The notes beneath the pieces are model-generated. The model did no database searches and was not told where the DNA came from. It saw nothing but the letters and a program-made list of their open reading frames with translations. This document shows, one piece after another, positions 50,152 to 60,906 of a DNA stretch of 64,000 nt (position 1 is its first letter; the number at the start of each line of letters is the position of its first letter). Source of the DNA: Pseudomonas fluorescens NCIMB 11764 (lineage in GTDB: Bacteria; Pseudomonadota; Gammaproteobacteria; Pseudomonadales; Pseudomonadaceae); contig NZ_CP010945.1 in NCBI RefSeq assembly GCF_000293885.2, positions 3,182,001 through 3,246,000 of the forward strand, read 5' to 3'. Position numbers and translations under genes: made by a program.

Positions 50152-52749
50152 ATGAACACTGAATTCCGTAAACCGCTGCCCGGCAGCCATTTGGATTACT
50201 TCGACGTCCGTGCGGCGGTCGAAGCCATCCAGCCCGGCGCCTACGACACCCTGCCGTACACCTCCCGCGTGCTGGCGGAAAACCTGGTGCGTCGCTGCGA
50301 CCCGGCCACGCTCACCGAATCCCTGAAGCAATTCATCGAGCGCAAACGCGACCTCGACTTCCCATGGTTCCCGGCCCGCGTGGTGTGCCACGACATTCTC
50401 GGCCAGACCGCGCTGGTCGACCTCGCCGGCCTGCGTGACGCCATCGCCCTGCAAGGTGGCGACCCGGCGCAAGTGAACCCGGTGGTGCCGACACAATTGA
50501 TCGTCGACCACTCCCTGGCCGTCGAGCGCGGTGGTTTCGATCCGGACGCGTTCGAGAAGAACCGCGCCATCGAAGACCGTCGCAACGAAGACCGTTTCCA
50601 CTTCATCAACTGGACCAAGAAAGCGTTCAAGAACGTTGACGTGATTCCGCCCGGCAACGGGATCATGCACCAGATCAACCTGGAGAAAATGTCTCCGGTG
50701 ATCCAGGTGCGCGATGGCGTGGCGTTCCCTGATACCTGCGTCGGCACCGACAGTCACACCCCGCACGTCGATGCCCTGGGTGTGATCGCCATTGGCGTCG
50801 GTGGCCTGGAAGCCGAGAGCGTGATGCTTGGCCGCGCATCGTGGATGCGTCTGCCGGAAAGCGTCGGCGTCGAACTGACCGGCAAACTGCAACCGGGCAT
50901 CACCGCCACCGACATGGTGCTGGCGCTGACCGAGTTCCTGCGCAAGCAAAAAGTCGTCGGCGCGTGGCTGGAGTTCTTCGGCGAAGGCGCCTCCGCGCTG
51001 ACCCTCGGCGACCGCGCAACCATTTCCAACATGGCTCCGGAATACGGCGCCACCGCGGCGATGTTCTACATCGACCAGCAAACCATCGACTACCTCAAGC
51101 TCACCGGCCGTGAAGACGAGCAAGTACAGTTGGTCGAGAACTACGCCAAGACCACCGGCCTGTGGGCCGACAGCCTGAAGGGTGCGCAATACGAGCGCGG
51201 TTTGACCTTCAACCTGTCCTCGGTGGTGCGCAACATGGCCGGCCCGAGCAACCCGCACGCTCGCGTTGCTACGTCTGACCTGGCCGCGCAAGGCATCTCC
51301 GGGAAATGGGACGACGTACCTGGCCAGATGCCGGACGGCGCGGTGATCATCGCCGCCATCACCAGTTGCACCAACACCAGCAACCCGCGCAACGTGATTG
51401 CCGCCGGCCTGCTGGCGCGCAATGCCAACAAGCTCGGGTTGACCCGCAAGCCGTGGGTCAAGTCGTCCCTGGCACCGGGTTCGAAAACCGTGGCGTTGTA
51501 CCTCGATGAAGCGGGCCTGACGGACGAACTGGAACAACTCGGTTTCGGCGTCGTGGCCTTTGCTTGCACCACCTGCAACGGCATGTCCGGCGCGCTGGAC
51601 CCGGTGATCCAGCAAGAGATCATCGACCGCGACCTGTACGCCACCGCCGTGCTCTCGGGCAACCGCAACTTCGACGGGCGGATTCACCCTTACGCCAAGA
51701 ATGCATTCCTCGCTTCGCCGCCCTTGGTGGTGGCGTACGCCATCGCCGGCACCATCCGTTTCGACATCGAAAAAGATGTGCTGGGCCTGGACGCAAACGG
51801 CAAGGAAATCCGCCTGAAGGACATCTGGCCGAGCGACGAAGAGATCGACGCGGTGGTGAAAGCCTCGGTCAAACCTGAGCAGTTCCGTCAGGTTTACATC
51901 CCGATGTTCGCCATCCACGAAGACACCGGTCCTAAGGTCACGCCGCTGTACGCCTGGCGCGAGATGAGCACCTACATCCGCCGTCCGCCGTACTGGGAAG
52001 GTGCGCTGGCCGGTGCGCGCCCGCTCAAGGGCATGCGCCCGCTGGCGGTGCTGCCGGACAACATCACCACCGATCACCTGTCGCCGTCGAACGCGATCAT
52101 GCTCGACAGCGCCGCCGGCGAATACCTGGCGAAAATGGGCCTGCCGGAAGAGGATTTCAACTCCTACGCCACGCACCGCGGTGACCACCTGACCGCGCAA
52201 CGCGCCACCTTCGCCAACCCGAAACTGTTCAACGAAATGGTCCAGGAAAACGGCAAGGTCAAGCAGGGGTCGCTGGCCCGCGTGGAACCGGAAGGCAAGG
52301 TCATGCGCATGTGGGAAGCCATCGAAACCTACATGGAACGCAAGCAGCCGCTGATCATCATCGCCGGCGCCGATTACGGTCAGGGTTCGTCCCGCGACTG
52401 GGCGGCCAAAGGCGTGCGTCTGGCGGGTGTGGAAGCGATTGCCGCCGAAGGGTTCGAGCGTATTCACCGCACCAACCTGGTGGGCATGGGCGTGTTGCCG
52501 CTGGAGTTCAAGCCGGGCACCAACCGCCACACGCTCGCCATCGACGGCAGCGAAACCTACGACGTGATCGGCGAACGCACACCGCGCGCCGAGCTGACGC
52601 TGGTGATCAATCGCAAGAACGGTGAGCGCGTCGAAGTGCCGGTGACCTGCCGCCTCGACACTGCTGAAGAAGTGTCGATCTATGAGGCCGGCGGCGTGCT
52701 GCAACGCTTCGCGCAGGACTTCCTCGAAGAATCGGCGGTTGCCGTCTAA
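50152..52749 (+). CDS. acnD: Fe/S-dependent 2-methylisocitrate dehydratase
   Basis: Aconitase-family enzyme that, with PrpF, converts 2-methylcitrate to 2-methylisocitrate in place of PrpD. 865 residues, which is normal for AcnD. [4Fe-4S] ligands are Cys406 (AAITSCTNTSNPRN) and Cys472/Cys475 (FACTTCNGMSG). The start (MNTEFRKPLPGSHLDYFD), DTCVGTDSHTPHVDALG and the C-terminal swivel (DYGQGSSRDWAAKG) are all present. It is followed by prpF after 56 bases. The long antisense open frame is a shadow of this gene. Confidence 0.95.
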   Translation: MNTEFRKPLPGSHLDYFDVRAAVEAIQPGAYDTLPYTSRVLAENLVRRCDPATLTESLKQFIERKRDLDFPWFPARVVCHDILGQTALVDLAGLRDAIALQGGDPAQVNPVVPTQLIVDHSLAVERGGFDPDAFEKNRAIEDRRNEDRFHFINWTKKAFKNVDVIPPGNGIMHQINLEKMSPVIQVRDGVAFPDTCVGTDSHTPHVDALGVIAIGVGGLEAESVMLGRASWMRLPESVGVELTGKLQPGITATDMVLALTEFLRKQKVVGAWLEFFGEGASALTLGDRATISNMAPEYGATAAMFYIDQQTIDYLKLTGREDEQVQLVENYAKTTGLWADSLKGAQYERGLTFNLSSVVRNMAGPSNPHARVATSDLAAQGISGKWDDVPGQMPDGAVIIAAITSCTNTSNPRNVIAAGLLARNANKLGLTRKPWVKSSLAPGSKTVALYLDEAGLTDELEQLGFGVVAFACTTCNGMSGALDPVIQQEIIDRDLYATAVLSGNRNFDGRIHPYAKNAFLASPPLVVAYAIAGTIRFDIEKDVLGLDANGKEIRLKDIWPSDEEIDAVVKASVKPEQFRQVYIPMFAIHEDTGPKVTPLYAWREMSTYIRRPPYWEGALAGARPLKGMRPLAVLPDNITTDHLSPSNAIMLDSAAGEYLAKMGLPEEDFNSYATHRGDHLTAQRATFANPKLFNEMVQENGKVKQGSLARVEPEGKVMRMWEAIETYMERKQPLIIIAGADYGQGSSRDWAAKGVRLAGVEAIAAEGFERIHRTNLVGMGVLPLEFKPGTNRHTLAIDGSETYDVIGERTPRAELTLVINRKNGERVEVPVTCRLDTAEEVSIYEAGGVLQRFAQDFLEESAVAV

Positions 52750-52805
52750 ATCAAGCTGTGCGGACGCGGGACTTCAAGTCCCGTGTCTGTCTTGAAGGAG
52801 CACCC

Positions 52806-53996
52806 ATGGCTCACGCACCCCAGATCAAAATCGCCGCCACCTACATGCGCGGCGGCACCAGCAAAGGCGTATTTTTCAGCCTGAAAGACCTGCCCGAAGC
52901 GGCACAGATTCCCGGCCCGGCGCGCGACGCCCTGTTGCTGCGGGTGATCGGCAGCCCCGACCCGTACGACAAGCAAATCGATGGCATGGGCGGCGCGACT
53001 TCCAGCACCAGTAAAACCGTAATCCTGTCGAAAAGCCTCAAGGCCGATCACGACGTCGATTACCTGTTCGGTCAGGTCTCCATCGACAAGCCATTCGTGG
53101 ACTGGAGCGGCAACTGCGGCAACCTGTCGGCGGCGGTCGGTTCGTTCGCCATCAGCAACGGCCTGGTGGACGCCAGCCGCATTCCGCACAACGGTGTGGC
53201 GGTGGTGCGCGTGTGGCAGGCCAACATCGGCAAGACCATCATCGCCCACGTACCGATCACCAATGGTGAGGTGCAGGAAACCGGTGATTTCGAACTCGAC
53301 GGCGTGACCTTTCCGGCAGCCGAAGTGCAGGTCGAATTCATGGACCCGGCGGCGGAAGAGGAGGGCGGTGGCGGTTCGATGTTTCCTACCGGGAATCTGG
53401 TGGACGACCTCGAAGTGCCCGGCGTCGGGACGTTCAAGGCAACCATGATCAATGCGGGTATCCCGACTATTTTCGTCAATGCCGAAGACATCGGTTACAC
53501 CGGCACCGAGTTGCAGGGCGCTATCAACGGTGATCCGAAAGCACTGGCGATGTTCGAGACCATTCGTGCTTACGGTGCGCTGCGCATGGGGCTGATTTCC
53601 AATCTGGATGAAGCCGCGAAGCGCCAGCACACGCCCAAGGTTGCCTTTGTGGCCAAGCCTGCGGATTACGTCGCGTCCAGCGGTAAAGCGATTGCGGCAG
53701 GTGATGTCGATCTATTGGTGCGCGCATTGTCCATGGGCAAGTTGCACCACGCGATGATGGGCACTGCGGCGGTCGCTATCGGCACTGCCGCCGCCATTTC
53801 CGGCACGCTGGTAAACCTCGCAGCGGGCGGCATCGAGCGCAATGCCGTGCGTTTCGGCCATCCGTCGGGCACCTTGCGCGTCGGTGCCGAGGCCAGCCTG
53901 GTGGACGGTGAATGGACAGTGAACAAAGCTATCATGAGCCGCAGTGCGCGGGTGTTGATGGAAGGGTTTGTTCGCGTGCCGGGAGATTCTTTCTGA
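52806..53996 (+). CDS. prpF: 2-methylaconitate cis-trans isomerase
   Basis: Isomerises 2-methylaconitate so AcnD can finish the dehydration/hydration step. 396 residues with the PrpF/diaminopimelate-epimerase-like double fold. Hallmarks: YMRGGTSKGVFF (31-42 region of the fold), DWSGNCGNLSAAVG (catalytic Cys), and AGIPTIFVNAEDIG. AAGGAGCACC precedes the ATG; an upstream GTG/ATG frame to 52758 is unsupported. It ends with a REPIN before prpD. Confidence 0.93.
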   Translation: MAHAPQIKIAATYMRGGTSKGVFFSLKDLPEAAQIPGPARDALLLRVIGSPDPYDKQIDGMGGATSSTSKTVILSKSLKADHDVDYLFGQVSIDKPFVDWSGNCGNLSAAVGSFAISNGLVDASRIPHNGVAVVRVWQANIGKTIIAHVPITNGEVQETGDFELDGVTFPAAEVQVEFMDPAAEEEGGGGSMFPTGNLVDDLEVPGVGTFKATMINAGIPTIFVNAEDIGYTGTELQGAINGDPKALAMFETIRAYGALRMGLISNLDEAAKRQHTPKVAFVAKPADYVASSGKAIAAGDVDLLVRALSMGKLHHAMMGTAAVAIGTAAAISGTLVNLAAGGIERNAVRFGHPSGTLRVGAEASLVDGEWTVNKAIMSRSARVLMEGFVRVPGDSF

Positions 53997-54027
53997 ACCC
54001 GACACGGAACCAGAGATAAACACAAAA

Positions 54028-54121
54028 CCCTGTGGGGGCGAGCCTGCTCGCGATGGCGGACTGACATCCAGCATTGATGTCGACGGATACACCGCAATCG
54101 CGAGCAGGCTCGCTCCCACAG
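54028..54121. repeat. REPIN, TGTGGGAGCGAGCCTGCTCG family
   Basis: A complete pair between prpF and prpD. The loop GGACTGACATCCAGCATTGA and GACGGATACACCGC is nearly the same as at 49989 and 40367. Confidence 0.9.
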
Positions 54122-54213
54122 TGGACTGCATTTCAATCATAAGAATTTTTCATTAACTGAGATTGCCCTGAACCGAGGTCCCATCAACGAACCACTTCAC
54201 GAGTGAATCGAAC

Positions 54214-55698
54214 ATGAGCACCAACGTCGACCAAAACAACCGCCCCGACTACGACACGGTCCTGCAGGACATTGCCGATTACGTCCTCAACTTCAAGATC
54301 GAGTCCAGGGAAGCTCTGGACACTGCCCGCAACTGCCTGATCGACACCCTCGGCTGCGGCTTGCTGGCGCTGCGTTTCCCCGAATGCACCAAACACCTCG
54401 GGCCGATCGTCGAAGGCACCGTCGTCCCGTTCGGCGCCCGCGTACCCGGCACCAGCTATCGTCTCGACCCGGTCAAAGCGGCGTGGGACATCGGCTGCAT
54501 CGTGCGCTGGCTCGACTACAACGATACCTGGCTCGCCGCCGAATGGGGCCATCCGTCCGATAACCTCGGCGGCATTCTCGCGGTGGCCGATCACCTGTCG
54601 CAAAAGCGCCTGGCCAATGGCGACGCGCCGCTGACCGTTCGCGCCGTCCTTGAAGCCATGATCATGGCCCATGAGATTCAGGGTGTGATCGCGCTGGAAA
54701 ACTCCTTCAACCGTGTAGGCCTTGATCACGTCATCCTGGTGAAAGTCGCTTCGACCGCCGTTACTGCCAAACTGATGGGCGCCAATCGCGAGCAGTTGCT
54801 GTCCGCGCTGTCCCATGCCTTTGCCGACGGGCAAGCGTTGCGCACCTATCGGCATGCGCCGAATGCCGGTTCACGCAAATCCTGGGCGGCGGGCGATGCG
54901 ACCAGTCGAGGTGTGCGTCTGGCGGACATCGCGATGCGTGGCGAGATGGGCATTCCCGGGGTGCTGACCGCCAGGCAGTGGGGCTTCTACGACGTGTCGT
55001 TCAGCCACACCAACAACGACCTGGCGCTCAAGCCCGAAGACAGGCGTGCCTTCCGTTTCACCCGCTCCTATGGCAGCTACGTGATGGAAAACGTGCTGTT
55101 CAAAATCAGCTTCCCGGCCGAATTTCACGCGCAAACCGCTTGCGAAGCGGCTGTGACGTTGCATCCGCAAGTCAGGAATCGCTTGCACGAGATCGACAGA
55201 ATCGTCATCACCACCCACGAGTCGGCGATCCGCATTATTTCCAAGGTCGGCCCGCTGGCCAATGCGGCGGACCGCGACCACTGCATCCAGTACATGACCG
55301 CCGTGCCGCTGGCCTTCGGCAATCTGGTGGCCGAGCAGTACGAAGATGACTTCCATGCGGCGCATCCGATCATCGATGTGCTGCGCGAAAAAATGGTCAT
55401 CGTCGAAGACCCGCAATACACCCGCGAATACCTGGAGGCGGACAAACGCTCGATCGCCAATGCGATACAGGTGTTTTTCAAGGACGGGTCCAGCACCGGG
55501 AAGGTGGTGGTTGAATACCCGATCGGTCATCGTCGGCGCCGTGCGGAAGGTATTCCGCTGCTGGAAGACAAGTTCAGGGCGAACCTGCTGACACGATTCA
55601 CGGGGCAGCGTAGCGAGGAGATTTTTGCGTTGTGCAAGGATCAGGAGCGGCTTGAGGCGACGCCGGTCAACCGGTTTGTGGATTTGTTTGTTATCTAG
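54214..55698 (+). CDS. prpD: 2-methylcitrate dehydratase
   Basis: Non-iron dehydratase that converts 2-methylcitrate to 2-methylaconitate. 494 residues, MmgE/PrpD family. It has the start [20 protein letters not shown], the core [20 protein letters not shown] (residues conserved at the active site), and [20 protein letters not shown] near the end. The operon holds both prpD and the acnD/prpF alternative, so the same step has two routes here. A spaced ribosome site (GTGAATCGAAC) is poor. Confidence 0.95.
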   Translation: MSTNVDQNNRPDYDTVLQDIADYVLNFKIESREALDTARNCLIDTLGCGLLALRFPECTKHLGPIVEGTVVPFGARVPGTSYRLDPVKAAWDIGCIVRWLDYNDTWLAAEWGHPSDNLGGILAVADHLSQKRLANGDAPLTVRAVLEAMIMAHEIQGVIALENSFNRVGLDHVILVKVASTAVTAKLMGANREQLLSALSHAFADGQALRTYRHAPNAGSRKSWAAGDATSRGVRLADIAMRGEMGIPGVLTARQWGFYDVSFSHTNNDLALKPEDRRAFRFTRSYGSYVMENVLFKISFPAEFHAQTACEAAVTLHPQVRNRLHEIDRIVITTHESAIRIISKVGPLANAADRDHCIQYMTAVPLAFGNLVAEQYEDDFHAAHPIIDVLREKMVIVEDPQYTREYLEADKRSIANAIQVFFKDGSSTGKVVVEYPIGHRRRRAEGIPLLEDKFRANLLTRFTGQRSEEIFALCKDQERLEATPVNRFVDLFVI

Positions 55699-55720
55699 AG
55701 GACCGCGTTATCGTTCAAAC

Positions 55721-55793
55721 GCTAGCAGGCTGCTCCCACAGTTGATTTGTGTTCACCGCAGATCAACTGTGGGAGCCAGCCTGCTAGCGATGA
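55721..55793. repeat. REP pair, GCTAGCAGGCTG/CTGCTAGCG variant
   Basis: GCTAGCAGGCTGCTCCCACAG and the inverse CTGTGGGAGCCAGCCTGCTA sit between the convergent prpD and ppsR genes. A diverged member of the TGTGGGAGC family. Confidence 0.8.
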
Positions 55794-55815
55794 GGCCAGA
55801 ACAGGCAACAGAGAA

Positions 55816-56634
55816 TTACTTGAACCGCCGCTCCACGCCTTTCTCCACCAGAATCTTCGCCGAAATCTCTTCAACGGAAAAATGCGTGGAATTGATGTGT
55901 GCAATGTTCTCGCGACGGAACAGATTCTCCACCTCGCGCACTTCGAACTCGCACTGCGCGTAGCTCGAATAGCGGCTGTTGGGCTTGCGCTCGTTGCGGA
56001 TCGCGGTGAGGCGGTCCGGGTCGATGGTCAGGCCGAACAGTTTGTGCTGGTGGGCGCGCAGGGCGTTTGGCAGGGTCAGGCGTTCCATGTCGTCTTCGGT
56101 CAGCGGGTAGTTGGCCGCGCGGATGCCGAATTGCATGGCCATGTACAGGCACGTCGGTGTCTTACCACAACGCGACACCCCCACTAGGATCAGGTCGGCC
56201 TTGTCGTAATAATGCGTGCGCGCGCCGTCGTCGTTGTCGAGGGCGAAGTTCACCGCCTCGATGCGCTCCATGTAGTTGGAGTTGCCGCCGATCGAGTGAG
56301 ACTTGCCGACGGTATAGGAAGAATGCTCGGTCAGTTCCTGTTCAAGCGGTGCCAGGAAGGTCGAGAAAATGTCGATCATGAAACCATTGGACGTCGCGAG
56401 GATCTCACGAATGTCCTGATTGACGATGGTGTCGAAGATAATCGGCCGAAAGCCGTCGGTTTCGGCGGCTTTGTTGATTTGTTGTACCATGGCCCGCGCT
56501 TTATCCACGTTGTCGATGTACGGCCGCGTGAATTTGCTGAAGGTAATGTTTTCGAACTGCGCCAGGAGGCTTTGACCCAGGGTTTCGGCTGTGATGCCGG
56601 TGCCATCGGAGATAAAGAAAGCAGATCGTTTCAT
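55816..56634 (-). CDS. ppsR: PEP synthase regulatory kinase/phosphotransferase
   Basis: Bifunctional regulator that phosphorylates and dephosphorylates PpsA (ADP-dependent kinase and Pi-dependent phosphotransferase). 272 residues, DUF299. It starts [17 protein letters not shown], the signature, and has a P-loop-like [11 protein letters not shown] at 151-161. The ATG at 56634 follows AAGGTG; a GTG six bases earlier is in frame. It is divergent from ppsA, its target. Confidence 0.93.
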   Translation of the reverse strand: MKRSAFFISDGTGITAETLGQSLLAQFENITFSKFTRPYIDNVDKARAMVQQINKAAETDGFRPIIFDTIVNQDIREILATSNGFMIDIFSTFLAPLEQELTEHSSYTVGKSHSIGGNSNYMERIEAVNFALDNDDGARTHYYDKADLILVGVSRCGKTPTCLYMAMQFGIRAANYPLTEDDMERLTLPNALRAHQHKLFGLTIDPDRLTAIRNERKPNSRYSSYAQCEFEVREVENLFRRENIAHINSTHFSVEEISAKILVEKGVERRFK

Positions 56635-56808
56635 TTGCACCTTGGGCCTTAAGCTAGTAACGAATCTTGGATATGATAGGCGCGATTTGCCGGCCGCCCT
56701 TGGCCCGCATTCTCACTTATTTTCCAGGTCCAGGCCATACAGCTGGCAAATGCTCCCTCGGAGCGCCGGCTTCTGAGCTTTTCCAACACAGTTAGTGGAG
56801 AGATCACC

Positions 56809-59184
56809 TTGGTAGAGTACGTAGTTTCCCTCGATAAGCTCGGCGTCCATGATGTGGAGCACGTAGGGGGCAAGAACGCATCCCTGGGCGAGATGATCAG
56901 TAACCTTGCAGGTGCCGGTGTATCGGTGCCCGGTGGCTTCGCCACGACAGCTCAGGCTTATCGTGATTTTCTGGAACTGAGCGGCCTGAACGATCAGATC
57001 CACGCCGCCCTCGACGCTCTGGACGTCGATGATGTCAACGCCCTGGCCAAGACCGGCGCCCAGATCCGTCAATGGATCATGGAAGCCGAATTCCCCGAGA
57101 AGCTCAACGCCGAGATCCGCACCGCATTCGCCACGCTGTCGGCCGGCAACCCTGACATGGCCGTGGCCGTGCGCTCTTCCGCTACTGCCGAAGACCTGCC
57201 GGACGCTTCCTTCGCCGGTCAGCAGGAAACTTTCCTGAACATCCGTGGTGTCGAAAACGTCATTCGCGCCGCCAAAGAGGTGTTCGCTTCGCTGTTCAAC
57301 GACCGTGCCATTTCCTACCGCGTGCACCAGGGCTTCGATCACAAGCTGGTGGCTCTGTCGGCTGGCGTGCAGCGCATGGTCCGCTCCGAAACCGGCACCG
57401 CCGGCGTGATGTTCACCCTCGATACCGAATCGGGCTTCCGTGACGTGGTGTTCATCACCGGCGCCTACGGCCTGGGTGAAACCGTCGTACAAGGCGCGGT
57501 GAACCCGGACGAATTCTACGTCCACAAACAAACCCTCGAGGCCGGTCGTCCGGCGATCCTGCGCCGTAACCTGGGCAGCAAAGCGATCAAGATGATCTAC
57601 GGCGAAGTCGCCACGGCCGGCAAGTCGGTCAAGACCATCGACGTCGACAAGGCCGATCGCGCACGTTTCTGCCTCAGCGACGCCGAAGTCAGCGAGCTGG
57701 CCAAACAAGCGATGATCATCGAGAAGCACTACAAGTGCCCGATGGACATCGAATGGGCCAAAGACGGTGACGACGGCAAGCTCTACATCGTTCAGGCCCG
57801 TCCTGAAACCGTGAAGAGCCGCACCCAGGCCAACGTCATGGAACGTTACCTGTTGAAAGAAACCGGCACCGTGCTGGTTGAAGGTCGCGCCATCGGCCAG
57901 CGCATCGGCGCCGGCAAGGTTCGCATCATCAAGGACGTGTCCGAGATGGACAAAGTCCAGCCGGGCGACGTTCTCGTTTCCGACATGACCGACCCGGACT
58001 GGGAACCGGTCATGAAGCGCGCCAGCGCCATCGTCACCAACCGTGGCGGCCGTACCTGCCACGCGGCGATCATCGCTCGCGAGCTGGGCATCCCGGCCGT
58101 GGTCGGTTGCGGCAACGCCACCCAGCTGTTGAAAGACGGCCAGGGCGTCACCGTTTCCTGCGCTGAAGGCGACACCGGCTACATCTTCGAAGGCGAACTG
58201 GGCTTCGATATCAAGAAAAACTCCGTCGATGCCATGCCTGATCTGCCATTCAAGATCATGATGAACGTCGGCAACCCGGACCGCGCCTTCGACTTCGCGC
58301 AACTGCCGAACGCCGGTGTGGGCCTGGCCCGCCTTGAGTTCATCATCAACCGCATGATCGGTGTGCACCCCAAAGCGCTGTTGAACTACGACGGCCTGCC
58401 GCAGGACATCAAGGACAGCGTCGACAAGCGCATCGCCGGTTACGACGATCCGGTCGGCTTCTACGTCGACAAACTGGTTGAAGGCATCAGCACCCTGGCC
58501 GCTGCGTTCACCCCGAAAAAGGTCATCGTGCGTCTGTCGGACTTCAAGTCCAACGAATACGCCAACCTGATCGGCGGCAAGCTCTACGAGCCGGAAGAAG
58601 AAAACCCGATGCTGGGCTTCCGTGGTGCTTCGCGTTACATCAGCGAATCGTTCCGCGACTGCTTCGAGCTCGAATGCCGCGCCCTCAAGCGTGTGCGCAA
58701 CGAGATGGGCCTGACCAACGTTGAAATCATGGTGCCGTTCGTCCGTACCCTGGGCGAAGCGAGCCAGGTCATCGACCTGCTGGCAGAAAACGGCCTGGCC
58801 CGCGGCGAGAACGGTCTGCGCATCATCATGATGTGCGAACTGCCATCCAACGCGATCCTCGCCGACGAGTTCCTCGAATTCTTCGACGGCTTCTCCATCG
58901 GCTCCAACGACCTGACTCAGCTGACGCTGGGCCTGGACCGTGACTCCGGGATCATCGCTCACCTGTTCGACGAGCGTAATCCGGCGGTCAAGAAGCTGCT
59001 GGCGAACGCCATTGCCGCGTGCAACAAGGCCGGCAAGTACATCGGCATTTGCGGTCAGGGCCCCTCGGACCACCCTGATCTGGCCAAATGGCTGATGGAA
59101 CAGGGTATCGAAAGCGTTTCGTTGAACCCCGATTCCGTACTGGAAACCTGGTTCTTCCTGGCGGAAGGTCAGGCTTCGGCCTGA
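56809..59184 (+). CDS. ppsA: Phosphoenolpyruvate synthase
   Basis: Makes PEP from pyruvate and ATP, with AMP and Pi, for gluconeogenesis; cytoplasmic. 791 residues. Order: ATP-binding domain ([40 protein letters not shown]), the phosphohistidine domain (His418 in [13 protein letters not shown]), and the PEP-binding barrel (GANVEIMV-like NVEIMVPF, and [17 protein letters not shown]). The start is TTG at 56809, supported by GGAGAGATCACC and by the conserved N-terminus [11 protein letters not shown]; no ATG is suitably placed. Confidence 0.95.
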   Translation: MVEYVVSLDKLGVHDVEHVGGKNASLGEMISNLAGAGVSVPGGFATTAQAYRDFLELSGLNDQIHAALDALDVDDVNALAKTGAQIRQWIMEAEFPEKLNAEIRTAFATLSAGNPDMAVAVRSSATAEDLPDASFAGQQETFLNIRGVENVIRAAKEVFASLFNDRAISYRVHQGFDHKLVALSAGVQRMVRSETGTAGVMFTLDTESGFRDVVFITGAYGLGETVVQGAVNPDEFYVHKQTLEAGRPAILRRNLGSKAIKMIYGEVATAGKSVKTIDVDKADRARFCLSDAEVSELAKQAMIIEKHYKCPMDIEWAKDGDDGKLYIVQARPETVKSRTQANVMERYLLKETGTVLVEGRAIGQRIGAGKVRIIKDVSEMDKVQPGDVLVSDMTDPDWEPVMKRASAIVTNRGGRTCHAAIIARELGIPAVVGCGNATQLLKDGQGVTVSCAEGDTGYIFEGELGFDIKKNSVDAMPDLPFKIMMNVGNPDRAFDFAQLPNAGVGLARLEFIINRMIGVHPKALLNYDGLPQDIKDSVDKRIAGYDDPVGFYVDKLVEGISTLAAAFTPKKVIVRLSDFKSNEYANLIGGKLYEPEEENPMLGFRGASRYISESFRDCFELECRALKRVRNEMGLTNVEIMVPFVRTLGEASQVIDLLAENGLARGENGLRIIMMCELPSNAILADEFLEFFDGFSIGSNDLTQLTLGLDRDSGIIAHLFDERNPAVKKLLANAIAACNKAGKYIGICGQGPSDHPDLAKWLMEQGIESVSLNPDSVLETWFFLAEGQASA

Positions 59185-59232
59185 TTCGTGAATGAAGCCT
59201 CGGTCGAGTGGCCGGGGCTTTAAGATTCAAGT

Positions 59233-59264
59233 AGGGCGGGCTCCTCTGGATGCCGCCCTTTTTT
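59233..59264 (+). terminator. Terminator after ppsA
   Basis: AGGGCGG / CCGCCCT stem, 13-base loop and six or more T (59259-59264), 49 bases past the stop. Confidence 0.8.
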
Positions 59265-59277
59265 GTGCAAGAGCATT

Positions 59278-60267
59278 ATGCAAAGCAGCAGCAACCTATT
59301 TCCTGTCGCCCTGATCAGCGCCGAGCGGCGCGGCGATCTGAGCGAAGACGTTTATCGTTTGAAACCCGGCAACAGTCCCGATGGTACTGTGGAGTTGGCC
59401 GTGACCCGATTGGGCATGGCGGATGAGCCCGCGCACGGGGGCGTGCCGGTGATTCTGTTGCACGGCAGTTTTTCCAATCGACGGTTCTGGTTTTCTCCCA
59501 AGGGGCTGGGACTCGGGGCTTACCTGACACGCCTGGGATTCGATGTATGGATTCCGGAAATGCGCGGCCATGGCCTGTCCCAGCGCAACCAGAACTACCG
59601 CAAAAACCGCGTCGCCGATTACGCTCGTTACGATCTGCCAGCCATCGGCGCGTTCGTGCGTGAGCAGAGTGGCCAGGTCCCGCACTGGATCGGCCACTCG
59701 CTGGGCGGGATAACCCTGGCGGCGGCGCTGGGTGGCGAGTACATCGGTGAACCGGTGGTGGCCTCTGCGGCGTTCTTCGGCACACAAGTCAGTCGCACCT
59801 ACTGGCCGTTGAAGATCCCGCCGGTTGAGTGGAGCGGGCGCTTCATTCTCAAGCGTTTCGCCCAGCTGTCCGGGTCACGGCTCAAGCGCGGCCCGGAGGA
59901 CGAGCCGATTGGCCTGGCCCTGGAAAGCATGCGCTGGTACGGTCTGTTCGGACGTTTTGGCGATGCCGACAAGGACTGGTGGGCCGGATTGGCCGATGTC
60001 CGCTTGCCCGTGTTGGCGGTGAGTGCGGCGGGCGACCATCAGGATCCCGCGTGGGCCTGTCGCAAGTTGTTTGACCAGGTGGGCTCCGAGCACAAGCAGT
60101 TCATCAACCTCGGTCGCGAACAGGGCTTTGGCGACAACTTCGGCCACGTGGAAATGCTCGTCAGCAAAGCGGCGCAGACTGAGGTCTGGCCGTTGGTGGC
60201 GCGCTGGTTGGCCGATCAGCACACGCCGTTGTCGGGAGACAAGCCGGATTTGGCCGCGGCAGTCTGA
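59278..60267 (+). CDS. Alpha/beta-fold hydrolase
   Basis: A 329-residue alpha/beta hydrolase. The nucleophile elbow WIGHSLGG (Ser141), the oxyanion region LLHGSFSNRRFW and a late acidic/His part (LAVSAAGDHQDPAWA, FGDNFGHVEML) complete a plausible Ser-Asp-His triad. The insert region around 175-215 (FGTQVSRTYWPLKIPP) suggests a lipase or esterase cap. Substrate unknown. The ATG at 59278 sits 13 bases past the ppsA terminator; upstream codons to 59263 are in the T run. Confidence 0.85.
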   Translation: MQSSSNLFPVALISAERRGDLSEDVYRLKPGNSPDGTVELAVTRLGMADEPAHGGVPVILLHGSFSNRRFWFSPKGLGLGAYLTRLGFDVWIPEMRGHGLSQRNQNYRKNRVADYARYDLPAIGAFVREQSGQVPHWIGHSLGGITLAAALGGEYIGEPVVASAAFFGTQVSRTYWPLKIPPVEWSGRFILKRFAQLSGSRLKRGPEDEPIGLALESMRWYGLFGRFGDADKDWWAGLADVRLPVLAVSAAGDHQDPAWACRKLFDQVGSEHKQFINLGREQGFGDNFGHVEMLVSKAAQTEVWPLVARWLADQHTPLSGDKPDLAAAV

Positions 60268-60388
60268 GCCCGATGCTCTATCAAGGGCATTTCGCTCTGA
60301 TCGGCTTGCGGCTAAGATATGACGCATTGAGCTTTTCCGGTCACTTTGCGACATCCTCGATTGTCTTCCTCTTTACAGGAGTTTCTCG

Positions 60389-60880
60389 ATGAACCATTAC
60401 ATCACGCCTGACCTGTGCGACGCCTATCCTGAACTGGTGCAAGTGCTGGAGCCGATGTTCAGCAATTTCGGCGGCCGCGATTCCTTCGGTGGCGAAATCG
60501 TGACCATCAAGTGCTTCGAAGACAACTCGCGCGTCAAGGAGCAGGTCGAGCTCAAGGGCGATGGCAAGGTGCTGGTGGTCGATGGTGGCGGCTCCCTGCG
60601 TCATGCGTTGCTGGGTGACATGCTGGCCGAGAAAGCCGCGAACAACGGTTGGGAAGGGCTGGTGATCTACGGTTGCATCCGCGACGTCGATATCATCGCG
60701 CAGACCGACCTGGGCGTTCAGGCCCTCGCCAGCCACCCGAGGAAATCCGACCGGCGCGGGCTCGGCGACCTCAACGTGGTGGTGACCTTTGCCGGTGTGA
60801 CGTTCCGTCCAGGCGAGTACATCTATGCGGACAACAACGGCGTGATCATCTCGCCAAGTCCGCTGAAGATGCCTGAATAA
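60389..60880 (+). CDS. rraA: Ribonuclease E activity regulator RraA
   Basis: Binds RNase E and slows mRNA decay. 163 residues, standard length. RraA marks: [20 protein letters not shown] start, [40 protein letters not shown], and [21 protein letters not shown] [17 protein letters not shown], with [23 protein letters not shown] precedes the ATG. It is 27 bases before the transporter gene in the same direction. Confidence 0.95.
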   Translation: MNHYITPDLCDAYPELVQVLEPMFSNFGGRDSFGGEIVTIKCFEDNSRVKEQVELKGDGKVLVVDGGGSLRHALLGDMLAEKAANNGWEGLVIYGCIRDVDIIAQTDLGVQALASHPRKSDRRGLGDLNVVVTFAGVTFRPGEYIYADNNGVIISPSPLKMPE

Positions 60881-60906
60881 ACGTTGAGCCAGGCAAAGGG
60901 GTGAGG

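Noticed and set aside
50098..52704. An 868-residue open frame on the minus strand, with similar long ones at 56713-59073, 18069-19856 and 48800-49942
   Set aside because: They are antisense shadows of acnD, ppsA, the FadB-like gene and prpC in GC-rich DNA. Their translations are rich in His, Arg, Gln and Val with no domain, and the sense genes have complete motifs.
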